In this document: positions 9,428 through 19,200 of the stretch, piece after piece | How the letters are laid out: each line of letters begins with the position of its first letter | Numbering within the stretch: the stretch's first letter is position 1 | Source of the DNA: Bradyrhizobium elkanii USDA 76 | GTDB lineage: Bacteria; Pseudomonadota; Alphaproteobacteria; Rhizobiales; Xanthobacteraceae | DNA: 64,000 nucleotides | Reading direction: 5' to 3' | Assembly (NCBI RefSeq): GCF_023278185.1 | Contig: NZ_CP066356.1 | Location: 7,308,001 to 7,372,000, forward strand | Program-made: the position numbers and the translations under genes | Notes under the pieces: model-generated | Databases searched by the model: none | Told to the model about the DNA's origin: nothing | Seen by the model: the letters and a program-made list of their open reading frames with translations, nothing else

Positions 9428-12106
9428 TTACTGGAGTTCGCCGCTCGTCTGTACCCGCAGCAAATTTCCTCCAAGCGGAGCAAACGAACGCAGACGGCAG
9501 GTGAGCACGATGATCTGCTGGTGCCGTCCGGCCCGGCTGAGCGCGTCGAACATCATGTTGATACGTTCGTCGTCGCAATAGACCAGCGCGTCGTCCAGGA
9601 TGATCGGCACGTTGCCGCCGCGTTCCGCCAGCAAGGTGCCCATGGCGAGACGAACAAGAACCGCAATCTGCTCCTGCGTACCGCCGGAGAGCCGCTTAAA
9701 ACTCTCCGAACGCGCCCTTTTAAATCCAGTGATCGCGAAGCCCTCGCCCAGTTCGAGTTCCGCCCCAGGGAAGAGTTCGTTGAGATAAGGCCGCAGATGC
9801 CGCCGAACGGGCTCGTAGTAGCGCTCCCGGCCTTCGGCGAGACAGTCGCCGACGGTATCGCGCAGCAACTGAAGCATGGAGACGCGTTCCTCGATGCGCG
9901 CGTATTCGCGCTCGGCAATGCAGCGTTGTTCCTGGGCCGCGGCATACGCTTCGCCGACGCCGTCGCCGCCGGCCGCCTGAATCTGTCCGGTGAGCCGGCC
10001 GATGTCGCGCTCCAGCGACATGAGCTCGGCATTGTGGTTTTCCATGGCCTTCTCGAGCCGCGCGCATCGCAATTCGCGGCGCTCGATCTCGGCGGAGTCC
10101 GGTGCTGTCTGTTGGACGGCGGCAAGCGTGGCGGTCTTGGTCTGCTGCATGGTTTCGCATGCCGCCACTTCGGCGACGAGCGCGGCATCGCGGGCCGCGC
10201 GGTCGGCGTCGGGGCAAAGGACGAGATCCTCGACGACGCTCTTACGGACGAATTCCAGCCTTGTCGCGAGATCGGCGCGTCGCTCGACAGCGGCTTCCAC
10301 TGCCTTTTGATGCTCCTGTCGGACAGCCGCGAGCTTTTCGCGTCGGGCTTCGAGCGAAGCTCGCCCCTGCTCGCAATCGAGACTCTCAGCATCGATCTCC
10401 GCCTGACCGGGCAAGGCCGCTCGGCCGGTCGTCGCAAGAACTGCGTCGATAGCCGCCTGGATTTCGGCGAGCTCGGATCTGATCACCGCGCCAGCCTTCA
10501 CCGGATCCTGGCCCGCTTCCAGGCCTTTGAGCTCGGCGAGGATGCCGCGCCGGTTATGCTCGAGTTCGCGGCGGCGCGCGAGAGCCGCACGCCCCTCCGC
10601 TGCGCTTCCCACCCCTGCGGTCGCGAGGAGCGTCGACCTCTGGGCATCAAGAGCATTCCGCGTTTCGTGCCGGGGATGAAGAGCCGGCGTGACCGTGATC
10701 GTCGCGAGTTCTCCGATCGTGATCCTGGTCGGCGCCAACACGGTCGCGGCGTGACTGCCGTCGACGTCGAGCGGGCCGATCCGCACTTGGCCGACACCCG
10801 CCGGGCCCACTTCGATCGCCAACGTCGCCGCCGCCGCCGATAGCTGGGCATCTAACGACGCCAGTTGGCGGTCGAGATCGTCGATCCGATCGACGATTTC
10901 CGGATCAATGCAGACCTGCGAGATCTGGGCGTCGATTTCCGTGAGGCTGCCGGAGGCCCGTTCGAGCCCATCCAGCCGCCGATTCAATTCGTCCTTGCGC
11001 GAGGCGCGAAGCACCGCCGCGGCCAGTCGCGCGAGATGCTGCTCCCTGACGGTCAATTCCTTGGCTTCGCTCTCCATCGCCGCCGACAGCCCCGTGGTGC
11101 GCGCGAGCGACATGCGCGCCTCCTGTTCCCGCGCAAGATGCCCCGGCAGGCTTGCCCCCAAATCCGCTTCGAGGATACGGTTGCGATCGATGCGCTGGGC
11201 GATTTCGCGAATTTGGCGCAGGCGTTGAGCCGCGCCTTCTAGCGCACGCCGCGCCGACAAGGTCTCCGCTTCAAGGCTGCGGATCTCCTGATGGGCAGCC
11301 TGCGCCTCGCGCAGACCGTTTCGGGCGTCCGCAAGTTCTTGGATCATTTGTGCCAAGGCGGTCGGATCGGTCACCTCGCGATGCCGCCTCCGATAACGGG
11401 CCAGCTCCGCGAACTGCGTCTCGAGAGCGGCGACCTTCGCGCAAGCGTCTGCTTCCGATTTCTGCCGCTGCTCCAATCGTTCGCGCGCGCGCCACAAGGG
11501 GCCGTCGCTGCGCGGGGCGCGCTCGCTATCGGTCATGTTCCGCCGTATCTCGCCGGTGATCTCGTCGATCGCCGACCGCGCCCGCTCGCCGCCCACGAGC
11601 ACGCCGACTTCAGATTCGATGGCGGAATTGAGAAGCGACGAGGCGCCCGAGCCCGGGACTGGCGCGCTGAAAGAAGCCCCCTGGCCGACCCACAGGAGGC
11701 CGAAGGCTCCCTCGTCGATGCTCCGTCCGCTGCCGGGTGCCATTCCCAAGATGTCCCAGATGGCCTTGTCGGCCTCGGCTGCGCGGGCAATCTCACGACC
11801 ATTCTCCGTCAGCAAAGCGGAGGGAGAACGCAGAAAGCTCTTCTTGATGACGTAACGCTTGCCCTCGTGTTCGAAGTCCAGCTCAACCGTTGCGGGGAGC
11901 TGGCTGTCGTCGGATCCCAGATCCCTCAGCTCCTGGGTCTTGCTGTCGTGACGCACGAAAAGGCAGGCGCGGATGGCCTTAAAGAGCGTCGATTTGCCGA
12001 CCTCGTTGCCTGCCGCCAGCACGTTGACGCCCGCTCCGAAACCATCGACGCGCGCGACGCCGCCGAACCGACCGATTCCTTCGACGGTGAGTGCGTTGAT
12101 GAGCAT
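9428..12106 (-). CDS. SbcC/YhaN-like SMC-type ATPase
   Basis: 892 residues with the ABC-ATPase head split over both ends. The N-terminal Walker A is AGNEVGKST (about residues 33-41). A long coiled coil fills roughly 200-790. The C-terminal signature is LSGGTQEQI, followed by Walker B in VPIILDDALVYCDDERI. Proteins of this build pair with an SbcD/Mre11-type nuclease to process DNA ends and hairpins. No CxxC zinc hook is present in the coiled-coil apex, which fits the YhaN subgroup better than Rad50. Its ATG shares one base with the TGA of the SbcD-like gene, so the two are translationally coupled. Its location after E1/E2/ubiquitin-like genes suggests a DNA effector arm of that system (inference). 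Confidence 0.88.
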   Translation of the reverse strand: MLINALTVEGIGRFGGVARVDGFGAGVNVLAAGNEVGKSTLFKAIRACLFVRHDSKTQELRDLGSDDSQLPATVELDFEHEGKRYVIKKSFLRSPSALLTENGREIARAAEADKAIWDILGMAPGSGRSIDEGAFGLLWVGQGASFSAPVPGSGASSLLNSAIESEVGVLVGGERARSAIDEITGEIRRNMTDSERAPRSDGPLWRARERLEQRQKSEADACAKVAALETQFAELARYRRRHREVTDPTALAQMIQELADARNGLREAQAAHQEIRSLEAETLSARRALEGAAQRLRQIREIAQRIDRNRILEADLGASLPGHLAREQEARMSLARTTGLSAAMESEAKELTVREQHLARLAAAVLRASRKDELNRRLDGLERASGSLTEIDAQISQVCIDPEIVDRIDDLDRQLASLDAQLSAAAATLAIEVGPAGVGQVRIGPLDVDGSHAATVLAPTRITIGELATITVTPALHPRHETRNALDAQRSTLLATAGVGSAAEGRAALARRRELEHNRRGILAELKGLEAGQDPVKAGAVIRSELAEIQAAIDAVLATTGRAALPGQAEIDAESLDCEQGRASLEARREKLAAVRQEHQKAVEAAVERRADLATRLEFVRKSVVEDLVLCPDADRAARDAALVAEVAACETMQQTKTATLAAVQQTAPDSAEIERRELRCARLEKAMENHNAELMSLERDIGRLTGQIQAAGGDGVGEAYAAAQEQRCIAEREYARIEERVSMLQLLRDTVGDCLAEGRERYYEPVRRHLRPYLNELFPGAELELGEGFAITGFKRARSESFKRLSGGTQEQIAVLVRLAMGTLLAERGGNVPIILDDALVYCDDERINMMFDALSRAGRHQQIIVLTCRLRSFAPLGGNLLRVQTSGELQ

Positions 12107-13234
12107 CAGGCGGCCTCCTCGCGAGCGCGGCCGGCTGCGCGAAGATACAACTCGACGAGAGCCTCCTCGGCCCGCCGCCGCAGTTCGGGCGCGGCGGCGG
12201 AGTCGTCGACAACGTTCTTCAGTCGATCGGCGGAGCGCCGCAGCACGCCGTCAAAATCGATCGCCTCCAGATCCGCTTCCGTCGGCCGCGCCGCCAGCGA
12301 GGCCTCATCCAGGTCTAGATCGAACACCGCGGCGTCGAGATCGGTCATGCGGCGCCGGAACTCTCCGTACGCGGCCAACGGCAGGCTGCCTTCCACCTTA
12401 AGGCGCAGGATCAACCGCGATAGGTCGGCCTCCTCGCGCAGCCGCCGATCGAGATCGGCGGAAGCTTCCTCGCCGTCGATCCGCTCCGAGCGGCTGACCC
12501 ACCGATAGGTGCCGGTGACGAGGCGCGTAATCGAAGGAGGTGCGCCCGGCCCCGCGATATCGACAAGGAGCGCGGTCCCCTGCTCTTGGCCGCCCGCACG
12601 ATCGGGTTCAGGCGTTCTCGCATACCACGTCTTGGGACCCACTTGCAGCGTGCGATGCCAGTCGCCGAGTGCGAGATAGTCGAGGTGCGCCTTCGCCGCG
12701 CGCGCGGGATCGATCGGATTGGAGGCCTCGCCTCCGCTGCCGAAGTCGACCACCGATCCGTGCGCCAGTCCGATCCGCAGCGCGCCGGGCGGTGTCTGCG
12801 CCGCGTCCATCCACGCCGAGATGTCGTCGAATTCACTCTTGCGGTGCAGCGGCGCCGGCAGAAGGATGACGCTCTCGTCAAGCGCCGCCGGAATCGGCGC
12901 CAGATGAAGGTTGATGTTCTCGGGCAACCCGAGCTGCGCGACGCGGTCCCAGACTCCCTCCGGTCGATGTGGATCGTGGTTGCCCGGAAGCAGGTGCCAA
13001 TGAACATCGACGAACGCCTTCATGCGCTCGATCGGCGCGCGCAGTGTATGGGCGCTTGGCGCCTCGCTGTCGTAGACATCGCCGGCGACCAGGACGTGCC
13101 GCACACCGTTGCCTCTCGCGTGAACGCCGAGGCGTTCGATGGCGGCGAGGCGCGCCTGCCGCAGCGTCTCCTCCTTTGCCGAACTGCTTGATTACTTTGC
13201 CGATCTGCCAGTCGGCGGAATGGATGATTCGCAT
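12106..13234 (-). pseudogene. SbcD/Mre11-like metallophosphoesterase, single-base frameshift
   Basis: The N-terminus MRIIHSADWQIGKVIKQFGK (start 13234) and the rest, beginning near GVRHVLVAGDVYDSEAP, lie in different frames. Removing one G from AAAGGAGGAG near 13175-13185 joins them into 375 residues without stops. Phosphoesterase motifs follow in order: SADWQIG (the DxH motif with Gln for His, as in some YhaO-type proteins), AGDVYD, LLPGNHD, GLAHGS and ALGDWHR. The product would be the nuclease partner of the SbcC-like ATPase, with which it overlaps by one base. The E1-like gene lies 43 bases upstream. Either the gene is broken, the fragment starting at GTG 13104 is made without the first metal ligand, or the base is a sequencing error. 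Confidence 0.8.
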
Positions 13235-13277
13235 GACGTGATTCCCTTTCGGCGGACGTTGACGCCGCTCTCCCTGA

Positions 13278-14723
13278 TTAACCAGCGTTTTCGCCGCCGC
13301 TGTGGATAGCGGGCCGTCTCGAGCGACGCCGTTTGACTTCATCCTCCGCGTCGCGGCTGGCCGAGTCGCGCGCAGCTCCAAGCAGGTATTCGTGGCTGCC
13401 GAGGTTTACATTCGGCAGCGGCAGCATCTCAGCCGACGTCACCATCTGCGGAGCGCCGAGCTCGATCTGAAACAGCCTCGGCACGGCCTCGAGCGAAGCC
13501 AATCGAATGATATGGGCCAACGTCAGCGCTCCGGTCGCCGCTCCGACGAATGGCACCGCCACGCTTGCTTCGGCGAATTCGAACGTTCCGCAGCGGCCGA
13601 TGTGGCGCTCCAGCTCCCGATACGCCGGACTGTCCTGGAGCATCTCCACCCTGCTTGCGGCGCCGGCCGTTGGCGCGCCCCAGAGCCCGTCGATCGCCTG
13701 GCCCTTCGCGATCGTCCTGATCTGAATTCCCTCGAAATCCCCCGGCCCGTGCCCGATGCCGGCATCGATCATGTAGGGAAATCCATGTCTGGCGAGAACG
13801 AGTCTCGGCTCCACCTTGTCCAGTCCCGACACGAGGTAGGGCGGGTCGTCCTTCGTCAAGGCGATGTCGCCGAAATGTCGTCGTTCGATGATGTCGGTCC
13901 GCCAGCCGCTCGCTTTCAGCCAGGCGGAGGCCGCTCTGGCCTTTTTGCGGCCGAGCTGTCGGCCCCCCGGCGACACCAGCAGGCTCGTCGCCTCGTTCTC
14001 CTCTGCGACGAGCTGATCGTCCTGCAGCACCGCAAGTCTCTCTCCGGAGCCGCCGAGCAGACAGAGATTCCATACGAAGGCCTGACCGAGATGGCCGAGC
14101 CCGAGCAGCCAGAGTTTGTCCGGCACGTCGAAACGCTCAGGACCGGTTTCTTCGTCCTTGGCCTCCGTCCAAGGCGACCACAACGATACCCTCTCGTCGC
14201 GCGGAAGGACGTTGCGACCGGCGACGGCGCAGGCGAATACCTGCCTGACCGCGAGCGCGCCGGCGAACGTGCCGGCGAGCGCAAGGCGCGAATCCCCGAC
14301 GGCGTCGTCCGTGAACGCACGCATGCCCGCCAACCATCGATTCCACCAGCACGCGATGCTCCAGACCGCGGCGGCCGGCACGTCACCGATGCAGATGCGA
14401 TGTGTCGCCCTGGGACTCGGCGCATCCGCCCGTCGCGCACCAAGCCACTGGGCGGCCGCAAGCACCGATCTGCCGACCGGCAACTTCGCGACTAACGCGG
14501 CGTCCTTGGCGGCGACGATGTTGACGCTGCCGAAGCATTTCTTGCCGGTCGCTACCGCCGTGAGCGCCGCCGCCTGCCCCGCCGGTGTCTCGATCTGGTC
14601 GTCGCCGACGACGATTTCCAGCCTGACGGAATCCAGGAGCGCTTCCGCTTCCGCAAACGATTCGACCTGCGAGGCGTCGGCGAATGCCTTGGTGATGCGC
14701 GAGCGTTTCCAGAACTTCGTCAT
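13278..14723 (-). CDS. E1-like ubiquitin-activating protein (ThiF/MoeB fold)
   Basis: 481 residues from ATG 14723, chosen because it is preceded by GGAGGGCGGATC and overlaps the stop of the JAB gene as ATGA. The C-terminal half is an E1/ThiF Rossmann domain: nucleotide loop LLGLGHLGQAFVWNL (about 206-220), an acidic segment with Asn (DDQLVAEENEATSLL), and the late motif SVAVPFVGAATGALTLAHII. A candidate catalytic Cys sits in GRCGTFEF near residue 378. The N-terminal 200 residues are family-specific. E1 enzymes adenylate the C-terminus of a ubiquitin-like protein and pass it to E2. With Ubl, E2 and JAB genes immediately upstream this forms a complete bacterial ubiquitin-like pathway. The extension to 14777 is not needed. 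Confidence 0.85.
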   Translation of the reverse strand: MTKFWKRSRITKAFADASQVESFAEAEALLDSVRLEIVVGDDQIETPAGQAAALTAVATGKKCFGSVNIVAAKDAALVAKLPVGRSVLAAAQWLGARRADAPSPRATHRICIGDVPAAAVWSIACWWNRWLAGMRAFTDDAVGDSRLALAGTFAGALAVRQVFACAVAGRNVLPRDERVSLWSPWTEAKDEETGPERFDVPDKLWLLGLGHLGQAFVWNLCLLGGSGERLAVLQDDQLVAEENEATSLLVSPGGRQLGRKKARAASAWLKASGWRTDIIERRHFGDIALTKDDPPYLVSGLDKVEPRLVLARHGFPYMIDAGIGHGPGDFEGIQIRTIAKGQAIDGLWGAPTAGAASRVEMLQDSPAYRELERHIGRCGTFEFAEASVAVPFVGAATGALTLAHIIRLASLEAVPRLFQIELGAPQMVTSAEMLPLPNVNLGSHEYLLGAARDSASRDAEDEVKRRRSRRPAIHSGGENAG

Positions 14724-15243
14724 GATCCGCCCTCCAACTTGAAGAAACGCGTGCCCTCGGCGCTGTGCGAAGCCCACCTTCCGGCGCCTAGGAATTCGTA
14801 TATGCCGATCGAGCCCGGCAGTGGCCGCCCGCGCGCGAGTTGGGCAGAATCAGTGCGAGATGGCCGACGCGCGGGATGACGGGATTGGCCTGGTCCGAGT
14901 CGCTCTGGCTGTAGCCATGCGGATGAACGTGCACGTCGGCGACCACGCCCAGCCCTCGAGACCGGCAGACCTGCCACAGCCGCGGCAACGCCGTCTGACG
15001 GATGGTCACGATGCCGGTCGCGAGCGCAGCCGGGTCGATGTCGTCGTAGAAGACGAACTCCGAAATCTCCCGGCTGCCATCCGGCCGGTGGTTTCCGAGC
15101 AAGTAGGCGCCGCTTTCGCGGCGGCCGTTCAACGTGCGGCGTTCCAGCTCGACGACCCCGGCATCCCACGCCTTGCGCCGGCACCGCAGCCTAGGCGGCG
15201 CTAGACCGAGCCAACCAAGCAGCGTGTTCCGCAACGAGCGCAT
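14720..15243 (-). pseudogene. JAB/JAMM (MPN) metallopeptidase of the ubiquitin-like operon, single-base frameshift near its C-terminus
   Basis: The first 140 residues (start 15243) hold the JAMM zinc site: Glu in RRESGAYLLG (about 43), then DVHVHPHGYSQSD with His105, His107, Ser112 and Asp115. The frame then drifts into a premature stop, while the next frame carries a natural end (GSIGIYEFLGAGRWASHS to KLEGGS) whose TGA overlaps the E1 start. Adding one C in GGCGGCC near 14822 restores 174 residues. JAMM proteases remove or mature ubiquitin-like proteins. The start overlaps the E2 gene by 53 bases. The truncated version keeps all zinc ligands, so it may retain some activity even if the frameshift is real. 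Confidence 0.8.
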
Positions 15244-15688
15244 AGAGATTCTCCATGATGAAGTTGATGTGACGGTCGCGCCGCCAGGCTTCGTCGGGCC
15301 TCTTCGTGGCCCAGGCGTTGTGCATAGCCGCGTGACGCTGCCACGCCCGGTAGATGCCGCCGTGCTGGCCGGGAACGTGCTCCCAGTTTTTCAAGGCATC
15401 GACCACCCCGGGAGAGCTGTTGGTTGGCGGCGCCGGTCGAGAGCGGGTCGCATGATCCCAATACTGGACGAAAGGGCCCTGTGCCGGAAAGTTGTCGCAC
15501 ACGAGCTGAAACTGGAAACTCGCCGTACGGCCGCCGAAGGGGTCGGTGGCCGTGACCTCGACCTCGAGCGTCGGATAGGCGTAGCGGAGAACCTTCCAGC
15601 GGCCTTCCTCGGCTCCGGCCTGAAAGCGGACGGAGCCGAGCTGATCTTCGAGCGAGCGCTGCGAGGCGGACTTCGTCTCCTCAGCCAT
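15191..15688 (-). CDS. E2-like protein (UBC fold) lacking a canonical catalytic cysteine
   Basis: 165 residues. The order of a beta-strand block ([27 protein letters not shown]), a GPFVQYWD segment equivalent to the YP.PP region of E2 enzymes, an active-site-like loop ([19 protein letters not shown]) and C-terminal helices matches E2-like proteins of bacterial ubiquitin-like operons. The only Cys (64) lies in a strand before the active-site region, so the usual thioester Cys is absent; conserved-looking His109, Tyr113, Arg114 and Trp116 occupy the loop. Its ATG overlaps the end of the Ubl gene by 8 bases. By context it transfers the Ubl from the E1-like protein to a target, perhaps by an unusual intermediate. 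Confidence 0.75.
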   Translation of the reverse strand: MAEETKSASQRSLEDQLGSVRFQAGAEEGRWKVLRYAYPTLEVEVTATDPFGGRTASFQFQLVCDNFPAQGPFVQYWDHATRSRPAPPTNSSPGVVDALKNWEHVPGQHGGIYRAWQRHAAMHNAWATKRPDEAWRRDRHINFIMENLYALVAEHAAWLARSSAA

Positions 15689-16193
15689 TGCTGAAGTCCT
15701 TGAGCGTCAGGTCGACCACGAGCGTGCAGTGGCCCGGCTTGACGTACTTGCCGAGCACGTCATCGCGCGGCAGCGGCGTCTCGGCGTCGGGGAGGATCAG
15801 GTTCGCCTTCGCCGCATTCGTCGGATCGAGGTCGTAGGCGTGCTTGCTGACCGCCCACTGCAGCGCCTTGAACACCGTGGTCGAGGGCTTGAAGTGGTGC
15901 GGCTTGGAATGCTGTTCGAAGCGGACCTCGAGCTTCACCTCGTGACAGCGGTGGGCGACCACGCGGACGTGCTTGCGGCCGCGATCGTGATGTTTGAATG
16001 GCTCGTCGCGCCCGCGCTCGAAGAAATGGAAATCCTCGCCGATCGCGAGTTTTTCGCGGATCACCTCGACCAGCTCGACTTCGCCGCTCGCGGGCAAGGT
16101 CAAGATCTCGATACGATCCTCGATTTCGATCTCGACGTGGACCGCCTCTTCGACGAGGCTCCCCTCCGTCGACTGATTGTTGTGGGAATTCAT
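15681..16193 (-). CDS. Ubiquitin-like protein with two beta-grasp-type modules, ending in glycine
   Basis: 170 residues. The first module (about 18-80: [15 protein letters not shown], then [20 protein letters not shown]) resembles the multiubiquitin domain. The second (about 84-165: [37 protein letters not shown]) resembles DUF2604-type ubiquitin-like domains. The chain ends DFSNG, so the terminal residue is a Gly that an E1 could adenylate without prior processing. It is the first gene of the Ubl/E2/JAB/E1 set, 89 bases after the helicase gene, and overlaps E2. By analogy it is the modifier conjugated to targets. Family assignment rests on motif memory and context rather than an alignment. 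Confidence 0.75.
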   Translation of the reverse strand: MNSHNNQSTEGSLVEEAVHVEIEIEDRIEILTLPASGEVELVEVIREKLAIGEDFHFFERGRDEPFKHHDRGRKHVRVVAHRCHEVKLEVRFEQHSKPHHFKPSTTVFKALQWAVSKHAYDLDPTNAAKANLILPDAETPLPRDDVLGKYVKPGHCTLVVDLTLKDFSNG

Positions 16194-16282
16194 GGGTTGA
16201 TCTCCGTTGCCGGCGCCCCCGGTGGGCCGCCTTCAACTGACCAATCGCCGCAAGATCCGCCGACCGGTAACGGTTCGGCCGG

Positions 16283-19200
16283 TTATTTTTCGAAATGCTT
16301 TTCGAAGGTCCCGCCGGGCACCGGGCCGCATATGAAGAAGGCCGGGCATCTGGGACAGGTTCGGACCGATTCCTTCCTCGGGAACCGGCCAGCCCGGATC
16401 TCGTCGAAGTTTACGCCGGCGGCCGCCTTCCTGCTGGCCAAGGTCTTGGGCTTCATCGACACGGCATTGACGGCCGCATCGCTCAGGTGAACCAGATCGA
16501 CGATGCAGCCAGGAAAGCTGCCCTGCGCCGCCAATACGAAAACGGCCGTGGATACTGACTCCATATCCTTGGAACCCGCATGCCCCGTCCGAACGGATCG
16601 AACATGCGTTCGCCCGTCCCGGGAGATTAACACATCGTCTGGTCTGACTACGATCTCGCCGCCAGGCACGGTCAAACGCATTTCGGCGATCGGCTGATTG
16701 TCATATCCCGATCGGGATTTTACGAAGAACGCGACAAGCTGCCTGGCTACGAGCTTGAAGTCGCCCGAATAGCCTTGGTCGTCGAGACCTTGAAGATCCC
16801 AGGCGTTCGCGAGCCGATCGTCAAGTTCGGCGGACGACGGGTCGGTCGACTCATCCTGGATGAGCCCCTCGACGACCGCGCGCACCGCTCCGTGCATCCG
16901 CATGAAGGGCGTTTCGGTCCGTCTTCCGCCGACGTCGAGCACGTGCGTGTAGAGAAAGCGCCTTGGACAGCGCTCGAATAGCCCCAGCTTGTGGTCTGTC
17001 AGCAGAATTCCGGTCGGAAATCCAACGGGGACGGGAAGATCATCCGAAGGGGCAGGAAGCGAGGAGCGCGGATCGACCGATCCGCTCTCGATCGTGCCGC
17101 CAAGTCTATCGACGAAGGCAGACCGCGTTCGCGCTCTTCCGTTGACCGTTCTGGTCGGCGAGTACAGCAGAAGACGGTCGCGGGCTCGAGATAGCGCTAC
17201 GAAGAACAGGCATTCCTGCTCCTCGACGTGACCCGCCTTGACGACATCGAGGCCCGTGCCTTGACTTCCCTCCACCATCCCGTCGGGCGGCGGACACCCC
17301 CTGACATGGTTGGGCGACCTGGGAAGAGTGTCTGCGTTCATGCCCGGGATATGTACCGCGCGAAACTCGAGGCCCTTGCTGCCGTGGATCGTCATGAGTC
17401 TGACGGCATCGATGCCCCGCGCGGCGGCCGGTAATTCGCGTAGGTCCCGCTCATCCGAGAGCAGGACCAGCCGCCGGATGCGATCGAGCAGACGCCGCGC
17501 CGGCAAGCCTGCCGCAGCGGGTTGCGATCTCGCAAAATTCATGAACTGCCACATCGCGACGCCGCGAGCCCTGACCGACATCAGATCGGACGTCGAAATT
17601 CCCGCGGCGATTCTCGTCCGGTCGAGCAGAAATTTCGCGACGACGGACCAAGGATCGGACTTGGAGTCGAATCCATCAAATGCGATGCGAAGCTTCGTGA
17701 GTGCTTCCTGCCCGGCGGGCGACAGGCCCGAAATATCGACGATCCGCTCGAGCCACTCCACCGGCTGGTCATCGGCGGTCTTCAGATACTGAATGACCGC
17801 GCCGACATCCGAAAGCTCCATGCGGAATTCCGGCATGGTCGCCACGCGGACGAGGCCCATGGCCCGGCGGTCCGTCAGCATCGAGAGCAAGGACAGCAGT
17901 TCCTGGATTTCGTCCCGCTCGAACAGGCTGCCGAGGTAGAGCACCGGAACGCCGAGGCTCTCTAAGCCGGAAGCAAGCCGCCCAAGACGTTCGTTTCCCG
18001 TGCAGAGAACCGCTTGGTCCCGGTAGGAAATGCCGGCAGCCCTGTTCTCGGCAATCGCCTCGGCGACGGCCACGATCTCGTCGGGGGCGACGTCGACCGC
18101 CCGGTATTGCGGTTTGACACCGGAACGCCCCCGCTCCGCCTTCAGACCAACCTCATCACCCGCGGCGGCCTTCATGTCCCGGCTGGCGAACTCGACGAAA
18201 GTGTCGACGATCTCTTTGGTAGATCGATAATTGACCGTCAATCTGCCGCGCTTCGCCCCGGCGAAATCCTCCTTGCCGAATCGCGCCACGTTCACGGAGG
18301 AAGCGCCGCGGAACCGGTAGATGGATTGCTTGGCGTCGCCGACCACCCACAGGTTCGCGCCATCGCCGGCGATCGCCTTGAGCAGGCGTACGCTGGCACG
18401 ATTCACGTCCTGGAATTCATCCACCAGGATATGGCGGTGCCGGCCACGGAGGTGCTCCAGAACCACGCCGTCGGACTCGACGAGCCGCACAGGCATAGAT
18501 ACGAGGTCACCGAAGTCCAAGCACTTCCGTTCGCGCTTCAAGGCTTCGTAGAAAGCGTAGACCTTGGCGACCTCTTTGCACTTCTCCGCCGCCTCGATCT
18601 GCTCCGGGGACGACGCCGCGGCGAACATGCCGTCGGCGAGTTGGGCATAGCGGGTAGCATCCGCAACCTCGTCCTTGGCGCGCGAAATCGCCGCGAGGAT
18701 GTCGCTGATCTCGAATGAGGGATCCCAAAGGTTCTGATAGTGGGTCAGGTCGAGTCGAGGAAACCCGTCGGACAACAGATCGATGGCCTCCGTGCGATCC
18801 ATCATGCGGGGGTTCGGCGGCAGGTCCAAGCGTTCGTAGAACCGGCGGATGATGTCCAGCCCGAACGAGTGGAAGGTACCTATCCACATCGCCGCGGCGG
18901 CCCGCGGCTGCTTCGCCGCGATCCGGTCCGCGAGTTCTCCGGCTGCCTTGTTGGAGAAAGTGAGCACGAGAATCTCGTCAGCCGGCACCTTCTTGATGTC
19001 GAGCAACCATTCGACTCTTCCGACGAGGGTCTGCGTCTTGCCGGTGCCCGGCCCGGCCTCCAGTAGAAAAGGAGAGCCCCAATGCTGCGCCGCCGCCTTC
19101 TGTTCGTCGTTGAGCGGCTTTTCTTCGCGCGGACGCACGTCGACGGTCACGGCGGGCAGCAGCAGACCGTCCAACAACTGCTGCGCCACGACGCCGAACG

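Noticed and set aside
9323..10843. 506-residue plus-strand frame opposite the SbcC-like gene
   Set aside because: Antisense shadow of a clear ATPase gene; no motif and no start signal.
11291..12508. 405-residue plus-strand frame
   Set aside because: Antisense to the SbcC/SbcD-like genes; Arg- and Ser-rich, no family features.
13302..14495. 397-residue plus-strand frame
   Set aside because: Antisense to the E1-like gene, whose Rossmann motifs are unmistakable.
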